In this document: positions 50,524 through 63,846 of the stretch, piece after piece
How the letters are laid out: the number at the start of each line of letters is the position of its first letter
How positions within the stretch are numbered: position 1 is the stretch's first letter
Source: Auanema rhodensis
Taxonomy: Eukaryota; Nematoda; Chromadorea; Rhabditida; Rhabditidae
Direction: 5' to 3'
Length of the DNA: 64,000 bases
NCBI GenBank assembly: GCA_964057225.1
Contig: OZ059896.1
Coordinates: 1,116,001-1,180,000 of the forward strand
Position numbers and translations under genes: made by a program
Notes under the pieces: model-generated
Database searches by the model: none
Told to the model about the DNA's origin: nothing
The model's input: the letters and a program-made list of their open reading frames with translations, nothing else

Positions 50524-53500
50524 TGCTAAATTATTTTGAAATTTTTCGAAAAAATTTTGTCAAAATGTTTTTGGAAGCAATGTTGAGTGTACATGGAAAC
50601 TCAACATACACTAATGCATCATTTTTCAAACGATCATAACTAATTTTTGTATTAAGCTTTTCTTAATGTAGTATAGTGCATTCGATGCGGACTTTTAAGC
50701 TGCGTCGATCTATGTTATCAGATTTGCGCTAGCTTAAAAATGCACCGAGATATTAACTGATATAAGTTCACACTTATATCCTCGATTTTCACCCTGAAGA
50801 ATTAATTTTTTCGTTGAATAACATTGTCCATCGTTTTTGCCTCAAAAAAAGGAATCTAAAAACATCTACTTTTTGCGAAATTATTTTGAAATTTTTCGAA
50901 AAAATTTTGTCAAAATGTTTTTGGAAGCAATGTTGAGTGTACATGGAAACTCAACATACACTAATGCATCATTTTTCAAACGATCATAACTAATTTTTGT
51001 GATGAGCGTTTCTCCATGTAGTATAATGCATTCGATGCGGATTTTTAAGCTGCTTCGATCTGTGTTATCAGATTTGCGCTAGCTTAAAAATGCACCGAGA
51101 TATCAACTGATATAAGTTCACACTTATATCCTCGATTTTCACCCTGAAGAATTAATTTTTTCGTTGAATAACATTGTCCATCGTTTTTGCCTTGAAAGAA
51201 GGAATCTAAAAACATCTACTTTTTGCTAAATTATTTTGAAATTTTTCGAAAAAATTTTGTCAAAATGTTTTTGGAAGCAATGTTGAGTGTACATGGAAAC
51301 TCAACATACACTAATGCATCATTTTTCAAACGATCATAACTAATTTTTGTGATGAGCGTTTCTCCATGTAGTATAATGCATTCGATGCGGACTTTTAAGC
51401 TGCGTCGATCTATGTTATCAGATTTGCGCTAGCTTAAAAATGCACCGAGATATTAACTGATATAAGTTCACACTTATATCCTCGATTTTCACCCTGAAGA
51501 ATTAATTTTTTCGTTGAATAACATTGTCCATCGTTTTTGCCTTGAAAAAAGGAATCTAAAAACATCTACTTTTTGCTAAATTATTTTGAAATTTTTCGAA
51601 AAAATTTTTGTCAAAATGTTTTTGGAAGCAATTTTGAGTGTACATGGAAACTCAACATACACTAATGCATCATTTTTCAAACGATCATAACTAATTTTTG
51701 TATTGAGCGTTTCTTAATGTATTATAGTGCATTCGATGCGGATTTTTAAGCTGCTTCGATCTGTGTTATCAGATTTGCGCTAGCTTAAAAATGCACCGAG
51801 ATATCAACTGATATAAGTTCACACTTATATCCTCGATTTTCACCCTGAAGAATTAATTTTTTCGTTGAATAACATTGTCCATCGTTTTTGCCTCGAAAAA
51901 AGGAATCTAAAAACATCTACTTTTTGCGAAATTATTTTGAAATTTTTCGAAAAAATTTTGTCAAAATGTTTTTGGAAGCAATGTTGAGTGTACATGGAAA
52001 CTCAACATACACTAATGCATCATTTTTCAAACGATCATAACTAATTTTTGTGATGAGCGTTTCTCCATGTAGTATAATGCATTCGATGCGGATTTTTAAG
52101 CTGCGTCGATCTGTGTTATCAGATTTGCGCTAGCTTAAAAATGCACCGAGATATCAACTGATATAAGTTCACACTTATATCCTCGATTTTCACCCTGAAG
52201 AATTAATTTTTTCGTTGAATAACATTGTCCATCGTTTTTGCCTTGAAAGAAGGAATCTAAAAACATCTACTTTTTGCTAAATTATTTTGAAATTTTTCGA
52301 AAAAATTTTGTCAAAATGTTTTTGGAAGCAATGTTGAGTGTACATGGAAACTCAACATACACTAATGCATCATTTTTCAAACGATCATAACTAATTTTTG
52401 TATTAAGCTTTTCTTAATGTAGTATAGTGCATTCGATGCGGACTTTTAAGCTGCGTCGATCTATGTTATCAGATTTGCGCTAGCTTAAAAATGCACCGAG
52501 ATATTAACTGATATAAGTTCACACTTATATCCTCGATTTTCACCCTGAAGAATTAATTTTTTCGTTGAATAACATTGTCCATCGTTTTTGCCTCAAAAAA
52601 AGGAATCTAAAAACATCTACTTTTTGCGAAATTATTTTGAAATTTTTCGAAAAAATTTTGTCAAAATGTTTTTGGAAGCAATGTTGAGTGTACATGGAAA
52701 CTCAACATACACTAATGCATCATTTTTCAAACGATCATAACTAATTTTTGTGATGAGCGTTTCTCCATGTAGTATAATGCATTCGATGCGGATTTTTAAG
52801 CTGCGTCGATCTGTGTTATCAGATTTACGCTAGCTTAAAAATGCACCGAGATATCAACTGATATAAGTTCACACTTATATCCTCGATTTTCACCCTGAAG
52901 AATTAATTTTTTCGTTGAATAACATTGTCCATCGTTTTTGCCTTGAAAGAAGGAATCTAAAAACATCTACTTTTTGCTAAATTATTTTGAAATTTTTCGA
53001 AAAAATTTTTGTCAAAATGTTTTTGGAAGCAATTTTGAGTGTACATGGAAACTCAACATACACTAATGCATCATTTTTCAAACGATCATAACTAATTTTT
53101 GTATTAAGCTTTTCTCAATGTAGTATAGTGCATTCGATGCGGACTTTTAAGCTGCGTCGATCTGTGTTATCAGATTTGCGCTAGCTTAAAAATGCACCGA
53201 GATATTAACTGATATAAGTTCACACTTATATCCTCGATTTTCACCCTGAAGAATTAATTTTTTCGTTGAATAACATTGTCCATCGTTTTTGCCTCAAAAA
53301 AAGGAATCTAAAAACATCTACTTTTTGCGAAATTATTTTGAAATTTTTCGAAAAAATTTTGTCAAAATGTTTTTGGAAGCAATGTTGAGTGTACATGGAA
53401 ACTCAACATACACTAATGCATCATTTTTCAAACGATCATAACTAATTTTTGTGATGAGCGTTTCTCCATGTAGTATAATGCATTCGATGCGGATTTTTAA

Positions 53501-54376
53501 GCTGCGTCGATCTGTGTTATCAGATTTGCGCTAGCTTAAAAATGCACCGAGATATCAACTGATATAAGTTCACACTTATATCCTCGATTTTCACCCTGAA
53601 GAATTAATTTTTTCGTTGAATAACATTGTCCATCGTTTTTGCCTTGAAAGAAGGAATCTAAAAACATCTACTTTTTGCTAAATTATTTTGAAATTTTTCG
53701 AAAAAATTTTTGTCAAAATGTTTTTGGAAGCAATTTTGAGTGTACATGGAAACTCAACATACACTAATGCATCATTTTTCAAACGATCATAACTAATTTT
53801 TGTATTAAGTTTTTCTTAATGTAGTATAGTGCATTCGATGCGGACTTTTAAGCTGCGTCGATCTATGTTATCAGATTTGCGCTAGCTTAAAAATGCACCG
53901 AGATATTAACTGATATAAGTTCACACTTATATCCTCGATTTTCACCCTGAAGAATTAATTTTTTCGTTGAATAACATTGTCCATCGTTTTTGCCTCAAAA
54001 AAAGGAATCTAAAAACATCTACTTTTTGCGAAATTATTTTGAAATTTTTCGAAAAAATTTTGTCAAAATGTTTTTGGAAGCAATGTTGAGTGTACATGGA
54101 AACTCAACATACACTAATGCATCATTTTTCAAACGATCATAACTAATTTTTGTGATGAGCGTTTCTCCATGTAGTATAATGCATTCGATGCGGATTTTTA
54201 AGCTGCGTCGATCTGTGTTATCAGATTTACGCTAGCTTAAAAATGCACCGAGATATCAACTGATATAAGTTCACACTTATATCCTCGATTTTCACCCTGA
54301 AGAATTAATTTTTTCGTTGAATAACATTGTCCATCGTTCTTGCCTTGAAAGAAGGAATCTAAAAACATCTACTTTT
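50524..54376 (+). repeat. Alternating H/I and E monomers (M145-M155)
   Basis: Starts: 50524, 50874, 51224, 51574, 51925, 52275, 52625, 52975, 53326, 53676, 54027. The order is H-E-(E/H hybrid)-G-E-H-E-I-E-H-E. M147 (51224) begins as E and becomes H between 51377 and 51392. M148-M149 join a CTCGAAAAAAGG end to a TGCGAAAT start, whereas elsewhere TGCGAAAT follows CTCAAAAAAAGG. M151 and M155 share GATTTACGCT. The basic rhythm is a 700- or 701-bp dimer. Confidence 0.86.
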
Positions 54377-55428
54377 TGCTAAATTATTTTGAAATTTTTC
54401 GAAAAAATTTTTGTCAAAATGTTTTTGGAAGCAATTTTGAGTGTACATGGAAACTCAACATACACTAATGCATCATTTTTCAAACGATCATAACTAATTT
54501 TTGTATTAAGCTTTTCTCAATGTAGTATAGTGCATTCGATGCGGACTTTTAAGCTGCGTCGATCTGTGTTATCAGATTTGCGCTAGCTTAAAAATGCACC
54601 GAGATATTAACTGATATAAGTTCACACTTATATCCTCGATTTTCACCCTGAAGAATTAATTTTTTCGTTGAATAACATTGTCCATCGTTTTTGCCTTGAA
54701 AGAAGGAATCTAAAAACATCTACTTTTTGCTAAATTATTTTGAAATTTTTCGAAAAAATTTTTGTCAAAATGTTTTTGGAAGCAATTTTGAGTGTACATG
54801 GAAACTCAACATACACTAATGCATCATTTTTCAAACGATCATAACTAATTTTTGTATTAAGCTTTTCTCAATGTAATATAGTGCATTCGATGCGGTTTTT
54901 TAAGCTGCGTCGATCTGTGTTATCAGATTTGCGCTAGCTTAAAAATGCACCGAGATATTAACTGATATAAGTTCACACTTATATCCTCGATTTTCACCCT
55001 GAAGAATTAATTTTTTCGTTGAATAACATTGTCCATCGTTTTTGCCTCAAAAAAAGGAATCTAAAAACATCTACTTTTTGCGAAATTATTTTGAAATTTT
55101 TCGAAAAAATTTTGTCAAAATGTTTTTGGAAGCAATGTTGAGTGTACATGGAAACTCAACATACACTAATGCATCATTTTTCAAACGATCATAACTAATT
55201 TTTGTGATGAGCGTTTCTCCATGTAGTATAATGCATTCGATGCGGATTTTTAAGCTGCGTCGATCTGTGTTATCAGATTTGCGCCAGCTTAAAAATGCAC
55301 CGAGATATCAACTGATATAAGTTCACACTTATATCCTCGATTTTCACCCTGAAGAATTAATTTTTTCGTTGAATAACATTGTCCATCGTTTTTGCCTTGA
55401 AAGAAGGAATCTAAAAACATCTACTTTT
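54377..55428 (+). repeat. I-J-E trimer, copy 3 (M156-M158)
   Basis: Starts: 54377, 54728, 55079. It has the same I-J-E order and end variants as 38596-39647, 15.8 kb upstream. E carries a private GCGCCAGC that reappears in M160. Confidence 0.85.
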
Positions 55429-57532
55429 TGCTAAATTATTTTGAAATTTTTCGAAAAAATTTTTGTCAAAATGTTTTTGGAAGCAATTTTGAGTGTACAT
55501 GGAAACTCAACATACACTAATGCATCATTTTTCAAACGATCATAACTAATTTTTGTATTAAGCTTTTCTTAATGTAGTATAGTGCATTCGATGCGGACTT
55601 TTAAGCTGCGTCGATCTGTGTTATCAGATTTGCGCTAGCTTAAAAATGCACCGAGATATTAACTGATATAAGTTCACACTTATATCCTCGATTTTCACCC
55701 TGAAGAATTAATTTTTTCGTTGAATAACATTGTCCATCGTTTTTGCCTTGAAAGAAGGAATCTAAAAACATCTACTTTTTGCTAAATTCTTTTGAAATTT
55801 TTCGAAAAAATTTTTGTCAAAATGTTTTTGGAAGCAATTTTGAGTGTACATGGAAACTCAACATTCACTAATGCATCATTTTTCAAACGATCATAACTAA
55901 TTTTTGTATTAAGCTTTTCTTAATGTAGTATAGTGCATTCGATGCGGACTTTTAAGCTGCGTCGATCTGTGTTATCAGATTTGCGCCAGCTTAAAAATGC
56001 ACCGAGATATCAACTGATATAAGTTCACACTTATATCCTCAATTTTCACCCTGAAGAATTAATTTTTTCGTTGAATAACATTGTCCATCGTTTTTGCCTT
56101 GAAAAAAGGAATCTAAAAACATCTACTTTTTGCTAAATTATTTTGAAATTTTTCGAAAAAATTTTTGTCAAAATGTTTTTGGAAGCAATTTTGAGTGTAC
56201 ATGGAAACTCAACATTCACTAATGCATCATTTTTCAAACGATCATAACTAATTTTTGTATTAAGCTTTTCTTAATGTAGTATAGTGCATTCGATGCCGAC
56301 TTTTAAGCTGCGTCGATCTGTGTTATCAGATTTGCGCTAGCTTAAAAATGCACCGAGATATTAACTGATATAAGTTCACACTTATATCCTCGATTTTCAC
56401 CCTGAAGAATTAATTTTTTCGTTGAATAACATTGTCCATCGTTTTTGCCTCAAAAAAAGGAATCTAAAAACATCTACTTTTTGCGAAATTATTTTGAAAT
56501 TTTTCGAAAAAATTTTGTCAAAATGTTTTTGGAAGCAATGTTGAGTGTACATGGAAACTCAACATACACTAATGCATCATTTTTCAAACGATCATAACTA
56601 ATTTTTGTGATGAGCGTTTCTCCATGTAGTATAATGCATTCGATGCGGATTTTTAAGCTGCGTCGATCTGTGTTATCAGATTTGCGCTAGCTTAAAAATG
56701 CACCGAGATATCAACTGATATAAGTTCACACTTATATCCTCGATTTTCACCCTGAAGAATTAATTTTTTCGTTGAATAACATTGTCCATCGTTTTTGCCT
56801 TGAAAGAAGGAATCTAAAAACATCTACTTTTTGCTAAATTATTTTGAAATTTTTCGAAAAAATTTTTGTCAAAATGTTTTTGGAAGCAATTTTGAGTGTA
56901 CATGGAAACTCAACATACACTAATGCATCATTTTTCAAACGATCATAACTAATTTTTGTATTAAGCTTTTCTTAATGTAGTATAGTGCATTCGATGCGGA
57001 CTTTTAAGCTGCGTCGATCTGTGTTATCAGATTTGCGCTAGCTTAAAAATGCACCGAGATATTAACTGATATAAGTTCACACTTATATCCTCGATTTTCA
57101 CCCTGAAGAATTAATTTTTTCGTTGAATAACATTGTCCATCGTTTTTGCCTCAAAAAAAGGAATCTAAAAACATCTACTTTTTGCGAAATTATTTTGAAA
57201 TTTTTCGAAAAAATTTTGTCAAAATGTTTTTGGAAGCAATGTTGAGTGTACATGGAAACTCAACATACACTAATGCATCATTTTTCAAACGATCATAACT
57301 AATTTTTGTGATGAGCGTTTCTCCATGTAGTATAATGCATTCGATGCGGATTTTTAAGCTGCGTCGATCTGTGTTATCAGATTTGCGCTAGCTTAAAAAT
57401 GCACCGAGATATCAACTGATATAAGTTCACACTTATATCCTCGATTTTCACCCTGAAGAATTAATTTTTTTGTTGAATAACATTGTCCATCGTTTTTGCC
57501 TTGAAAGAAGGAATCTAAAAACATCTACTTTT
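55429..57532 (+). repeat. C and E monomers (M159-M164)
   Basis: Starts: 55429, 55780, 56131, 56482, 56832, 57183. The order is C-C-C-E-C-E. M160 and M161 share AACATTCAC. M160 has AAATTCTTTTG, GCGCCAGC and CCTCAATTTTC. M161 has GATGCCGAC. M164 carries TTTTTTGTTG, a marker shared with M169. Confidence 0.85.
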
Positions 57533-60500
57533 TGCTAAATTATTTTGAAATTTTTCGAAAAAATTTTTGTCAAAATGTTTTTGGAAGCAATTTTGAGTGT
57601 ACATGGAAACTCAACATACACTAATGCATCATTTTTCAAACGATCATAACTAATTTTTGTATTAAGCTTTCCTCAATGTGATATAGTGCATTCGATGCGG
57701 ATTTTTAAGCTGCGTCGATCTGTGTTATCAGATTTGCGCTAGCTTAAAAATGCACCTAGATATCATCTGATATAAGTTCACACTTATATCCTCGATTTTC
57801 ACCCTGAAGAATTAATTTTTTCGTTGAATAACATTGTCCATCGTTTTTGCCTTGAAAAAAGGAATCTAAAAACATCTACTTTTTGCTAAATTATTTTGAA
57901 ATTTTTCGAAAAAATTTTGTCAAAATGTTTTTGGAAGCAATGTTGAGTGTACATGGAAACTCAACATACACTAATGCATCATTTTTCAAACGATCATAAC
58001 TAATTTTTGTGATGAGCGTTTCTCCATGTAGTATAATGCATTCGATGCGGATTTTTAAGCTGCGTCGATCTGTGTTATCAGATTTGCGCTAGCTTAAAAA
58101 TGCACCGAGATATCAACTGATATAAGTTCACACTTATATCCTCGATTTTCACCCTGAAGAATTAATTTTTTCGTTGAATAACATTGTCCATCGTTTTTGC
58201 CTTGAAAGAAGGAATCTAAAAACATCTACTTTTTGCTAAATTATTTTGAAATTTTTCGAAAAAATTTTTGTCAAAATGTTTTTGGAAGCAATTTTGAGTG
58301 TACATGGAAACTCAACATACACTAATGCATCATTTTTCAAACAATCATAACTAATTTTTGTATTAAGCTTTCCTCAATGTAATATAGTGCATTCGATGCG
58401 GATTTTTAAGCTGCGTCGATCTGTGTTATTAGATTTGCGCTAGCTTAAAAATGCACCGAGATATCAACTGATATAAGTTCACACTTATATCCTCGATTTT
58501 CACCCTGAAGAATTAATTTTTTCGTTGAATAACATTGTCCATCGTTTTTGCCTTGAAAAAAGGAATCTAAAAACATCTACTTTTTGCTAAATTATTTTGA
58601 AATTTTTCGAAAAAATTTTTGTCAAAATGTTTTTGGAAGCAATTTTGAGTGTACATGGAAACTCAACATACACTAATGCATCATTTTTCAAACGATCATA
58701 ACTAATTTTTGTATTGAGCGTTTCTTAATGTATTATAGTGCATTCGATGCGGATTTTTAAGCTGCGTCGATCTGTGTTATCAGATTTGCGCTAGCTTAAA
58801 AATGCACCGAGATATCAACTGATATAAGTTCACACTTATATCCTCGATTTTCACCCTGAAGAATTAATTTTTTCGTTGAATAACATTGTCCATCGTTTTT
58901 GCCTCAAAAAAAGGAATCTAAAAACATCTACTTTTTGCGAAATTATTTTGAAATTTTTCGAAAAAATTTTGTCAAAATGTTTTTGGAAGCAATGTTGAGT
59001 GTACATGGAAACTCAACATACACTAATGCATCATTTTTCAAACGATCATAACTAATTTTTGTGATGAGCGTTTCTCCATGTAGTATAATGCATTCGATGC
59101 GGATTTTTAAGCTGCGTCGATCTGTGTTATCAGATTTGCGCTAGCTTAAAAATGCACCGAGATATCAACTGATATAAGTTCACACTTATATCCTCGATTT
59201 TCACCCTGAAGAATTAATTTTTTTGTTGAATAACATTGTCCATCGTTTTTGCCTTGAAAGAAGGAATCTAAAAACATCTACTTTTTGCTAAATTATTTTG
59301 AAATTTTTCGAAAAAATTTTTGTCAAAATGTTTTTGGAAGCAATTTTGAGTGTACATGGAAACTCAACATACACTAATGCATCATTTTTCAAACGATCAT
59401 AACTAATTTTTGTATTAAGCTTTCCTCAATGTGATATAGTGCATTCGATGCGGATTTTTAAGCTGCGTCGATCTGTGTTATCAGATTTGCGCTAGCTTAA
59501 AAATGCACCTAGATATCATCTGATATAAGTTCACACTTATATCCTCGATTTTCACCCTGAAGAATTAATTTTTTCGTTGAATAACATTGTCCATCGTTTT
59601 TGCCTTGAAAAAAGGAATCTAAAAACATCTACTTTTTGCTAAATTATTTTGAAATTTTTCGAAAAAATTTTGTCAAAATGTTTTTGGAAGCAATGTTGAG
59701 TGTACATGGAAACTCAACATACACTAATGCATCATTTTTCAAACGATCATAACTAATTTTTGTGATGAGCGTTTCTCCATGTAGTATAATGCATTCGATG
59801 CGGATTTTTAAGCTGCGTCGATCTGTGTTATCAGATTTGCGCTAGCTTAAAAATGCACCGAGATATCAACTGATATAAGTTCACACTTATATCCTCGATT
59901 TTCACCCTGAAGAATTAATTTTTTCGTTGAATAACATTGTCCATCGTTTTTGCCTTGAAAGAAGGAATCTAAAAACATCTACTTTTTGCTAAATTATTTT
60001 GAAATTTTTCGAAAAAATTTTTGTCAAAATGTTTTTGGAAGCAATTTTGAGTGTACATGGAAACTCAACATACACTAATGCATCATTTTTCAAACGATCA
60101 TAACTAATTTTTGTATTAAGCTTTCCTCAATGTGATATAGTGCATTCGATGCGGATTTTTAAGCTGCGTCGATCTGTGTTATCAGATTTGCGCTAGCTTA
60201 AAAATGCACCTAGATATCATCTGATATAAGTTCACACTTATATCCTCGATTTTCACCCTGAAGAATTAATTTTTTCGTTGAATAACATTGTCCATCGTTT
60301 TTGCCTTGAAAAAAGGAATCTAAAAACATCTACTTTTTGCTAAATTATTTTGAAATTTTTCGAAAAAATTTTGTCAAAATGTTTTTGGAAGCAATGTTGA
60401 GTGTACATGGAAACTCAACATACACTAATGCATCATTTTTCAAACGATCATAACTAATTTTTGTGATGAGCGTTTCTCCATGTAGTATAATGCATTCGAT

Positions 60501-60687
60501 GCGGATTTTTAAGCTGCGTCGATCTGTGTTATCAGATTTGCGCTAGCTTAAAAATGCACCGAGATATCAACTGATATAAGTTCACACTTATATCCTCGAT
60601 TTTCACCCTGAAGAATTAATTTTTTCGTTGAATAACATTGTCCATCGTTTTTGCCTTGAAAGAAGGAATCTAAAAACATCTACTTTT
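57533..60687 (+). repeat. N and E-prime dimer tract (M165-M173)
   Basis: Starts: 57533, 57884, 58234, 58585, 58936, 59286, 59637, 59987, 60338. N monomers M165, M170 and M172 carry GTGATATAG and CCTAGATATCATCTG. Each is followed by a 350-bp E-prime (TGCTAAAT start, short T run, GATGAGCG). M164-M166 (57183-58233) and M169-M171 (58936-59986) are 1051-bp copies marked by TTTTTTGTTG in the preceding E. 59286-59986 and 59987-60687 are adjacent 701-bp dimers. Confidence 0.88.
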
Positions 60688-63600
60688 TGCTAAATTATTT
60701 TGAAATTTTTCGAAAAAATTTTTGTCAAAATGTTTTTGGAAGCAATTTTGAGTGTACATGGAAACTCAACATACACTAATGCATCATTTTTCAAACAATC
60801 ATAACTAATTTTTGTATTAAGCTTTCCTCAATGTAATATAGTGCATTCGATGCGGATTTTTAAGCTGCGTCGATCTGTGTTATTAGATTTGCGCTAGCTT
60901 AAAAATGCACCGAGATATCAACTGATATAAGTTCACACTTATATCCTCGATTTTCACCCTGAAGAATTAATTTTTTCGTTGAATAACATTGTCCATCGTT
61001 TTTGCCTTGAAAGAAGGAATCTAAAAACATCTACTTTTTGCTAAATTATTTTGAAATTTTTCGAAAAAATTTTTGTCAAAATGTTTTTGGAAGCAATTTT
61101 GAGTGTACATGGAAACTCAACATACACTAATGCATCATTTTTCAAACAATCATAACTAATTTTTGTATTAAGCTTTCCTCAATGTAATATAGTGCATTCG
61201 ATGCGGATTTTTAAACTGCGTCGATCTGTGTTATTAGATTTGCGCTAGCTTAAAAATGCACCGAGATATCAACTGATATAAGTTCACACTTATATCCTCG
61301 ATTTTCACCCTGAAGAATTAATTTTTTCGTTGAATAACATTGTCCATCGTTTTTGCCTTGAAAAAAGGAATCTAAAAACATCTACTTTTTGCTAAATTAT
61401 TTTGAAATTTTTCGAAAAAATTTTTGTCAAAATGTTTTTGGAAGCAATTTTGAGTGTACATGGAAACTCAACATACACTAATGCATCATTTTTCAAACGA
61501 TCATAACTAATTTTTGTATTGAGCGTTTCTTAATGTATTATAGTGCATTCGATGCGGATTTTTAAGCTGCTTCGATCTGTGTTATCAGATTTGCGCTAGC
61601 TTAAAAATGCACCGAGATATCAACTGATATAAGTTCACACTTATATCCTCGATTTTCACCCTGAAGAATTAATTTTTTCGTTGAATAACATTGTCCATCG
61701 TTTTTGCCTTGAAAAAAGGAATCTAAAAACATCTACTTTTTGCTAAATTATTTTGAAATTTTTCGAAAAAATTTTTGTCAAAATGTTTTTGGAAGCAATT
61801 TTGAGTGTACATGGAAACTCAACATACACTAATGCATCATTTTTCAAACGATCATAACTAATTTTTGTATTAAGCTTTTCTTAATGTAGTATAGTGCATT
61901 CGATGCGGATTTTTAAACTGCTTCGATCTGTGTTATCAGATTTGCGCTAGCTTGAAAATGCACCGAGATATCAACTGATATAAGTTCACACTTATATCCT
62001 CGATTTTCACCCTGAAGAATTAATTTTTTCGTTGAATAACATTGTCCATCGTTTTTGCCTTGAAAAAAGGAATCTAAAAACATCTACTTTTTGCTAAATT
62101 ATTTTGAAATTTTTCGAAAAAATTTTTGTCAAAATGTTTTTGGAAGCAATTTTGAGTGTACATGGAAACTCAACATACACTAATGCATCATTTTTCAAAC
62201 GATCATAACTAATTTTTGTATTAAGCTTTTCTTAATGTAGTATAGTGCATTCGATGCGGATTTTTAAGCTGCTTCGATCTGTGTTATCAGATTTGCGCTA
62301 GCTTAAAAATGCACCGAGATATCAACTGATATAAGTTCACACTTATATCCTCGATTTTCACCCTGAAGAATTAATTTTTTCGTTGAATAACATTGTCCAT
62401 CGTTTTTGCCTTGGAAGAAGGAATCTAAAAACATCTACTTTTTGCTAAATTATTTTGAAATTTTTCGAAAAAATTTTTGTCAAAATGTTTTTGGAAGCAA
62501 TTTTGAGTGTACATGGAAACTCAACATACACTAATGCATCATTTTTCAAACGATCATAACTAATTTTTGTATTAAGCTTTCCTCAATGTAATATAGTGCA
62601 TTCGATGCGGAGTTTTAAGCTGCGTCGATCTGTGTTATCAGATTTGCGCTAGCTTAAAAATGCACCTAGATATCATCTGATATAAGTTCACACTTATATC
62701 CTCGATTTTCACCCTGAAGAATTAATTTTTTCGTTGAATAACATTGTCCATCGTTTTTGCCTTGAAAAAAGGAATCTAAAAACATCTACTTTTTGCTAAA
62801 TTATTTTGAAATTTTTCGAAAAAATTTTTGTCAAAATGTTTTTGGAAGCAATTTTGAGTGTACATGGAAACTCAACATACACTAATGCATCATTTTTCAA
62901 ACGATCATAACTAATTTTTGTGATGAGCGTTTCTCCATGTAGTATAATGCATTCGATGCGGATTTTTAAGCTGCGTCGATCTGTGTTATCAGATTTGCGC
63001 TAGCTTAAAAATGCACCGAGATATCAACTGATATAAGTTCACACTTATATCCTCGATTTTCACCCTGAAGAATTAATTTTTTCGTTGAATAACATTGTCC
63101 ATCGTTTTTGCCTTGAAAGAAGGAATCTAAAAACATCTACTTTTTGCTAAATTATTTTGAAATTTTTCGAAAAAATTTTTGTCAAAATGTTTTTGGAAGC
63201 AATTTTGAGTGTACATGGAAACTCAACATACACTAATGCATCATTTTTCAAACGATCATAACTAATTTTTGTATTAAGCTTTCCTCAATGTAATATAGTG
63301 CATTCGATGCGGATTTTTAAGCTGCGTCGATCTGTGTTATCAGATTTGCGCTAGCTTAAAAATGCACCTAGATATCATCTGATATAAGTTCACACTTATA
63401 TCCTCGATTTTCACCCTGAAGAATTAATTTTTTCGTTGAATAACATTGTCCATCGTTTTTGCCTTGAAAAAAGGAATCTAAAAACATCTACTTTTTGCTA
63501 AATTATTTTGAAATTTTTCGAAAAAATTTTTGTCAAAATGTTTTTGGAAGCAATTTTGAGTGTACATGGAAACTCAACATACACTAATGCATCATTTTTC

Positions 63601-63846
63601 AAACAATCATAACTAATTTTTGTATTAAGCTTTCCTCAATGTAATATAGTGCATTCGATGCGGAGTTTTAAGCTGCGTCGATCTGTGTTATTAGATTTGC
63701 GCTAGCTTAAAAATGCACCGAGATATCAACTGATATAAGTTCACACTTATATCCTCGATTTTCACCCTGAAGAATTAATTTTTTCGTTGAATAACATTGT
63801 CCATCGTTTTTGCCTTGAAAAAAGGAATCTAAAAACATCTACTTTT
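60688..63846 (+). repeat. Right family, M174-M182
   Basis: Starts: 60688, 61039, 61390, 61741, 62092, 62443, 62794, 63145, 63496. The order is A-A-G-K-K-N-E-prime-N-A. M177 has TTTTTAAACTGCTTCG as in the K run at 39648. M179 combines GGAGTTTTAAG with CCTAGATATC. M180 has the E variable segment with a full T run and TTTTGAG. M178 has a private CCTTGGAAGAAGG. Confidence 0.85.
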
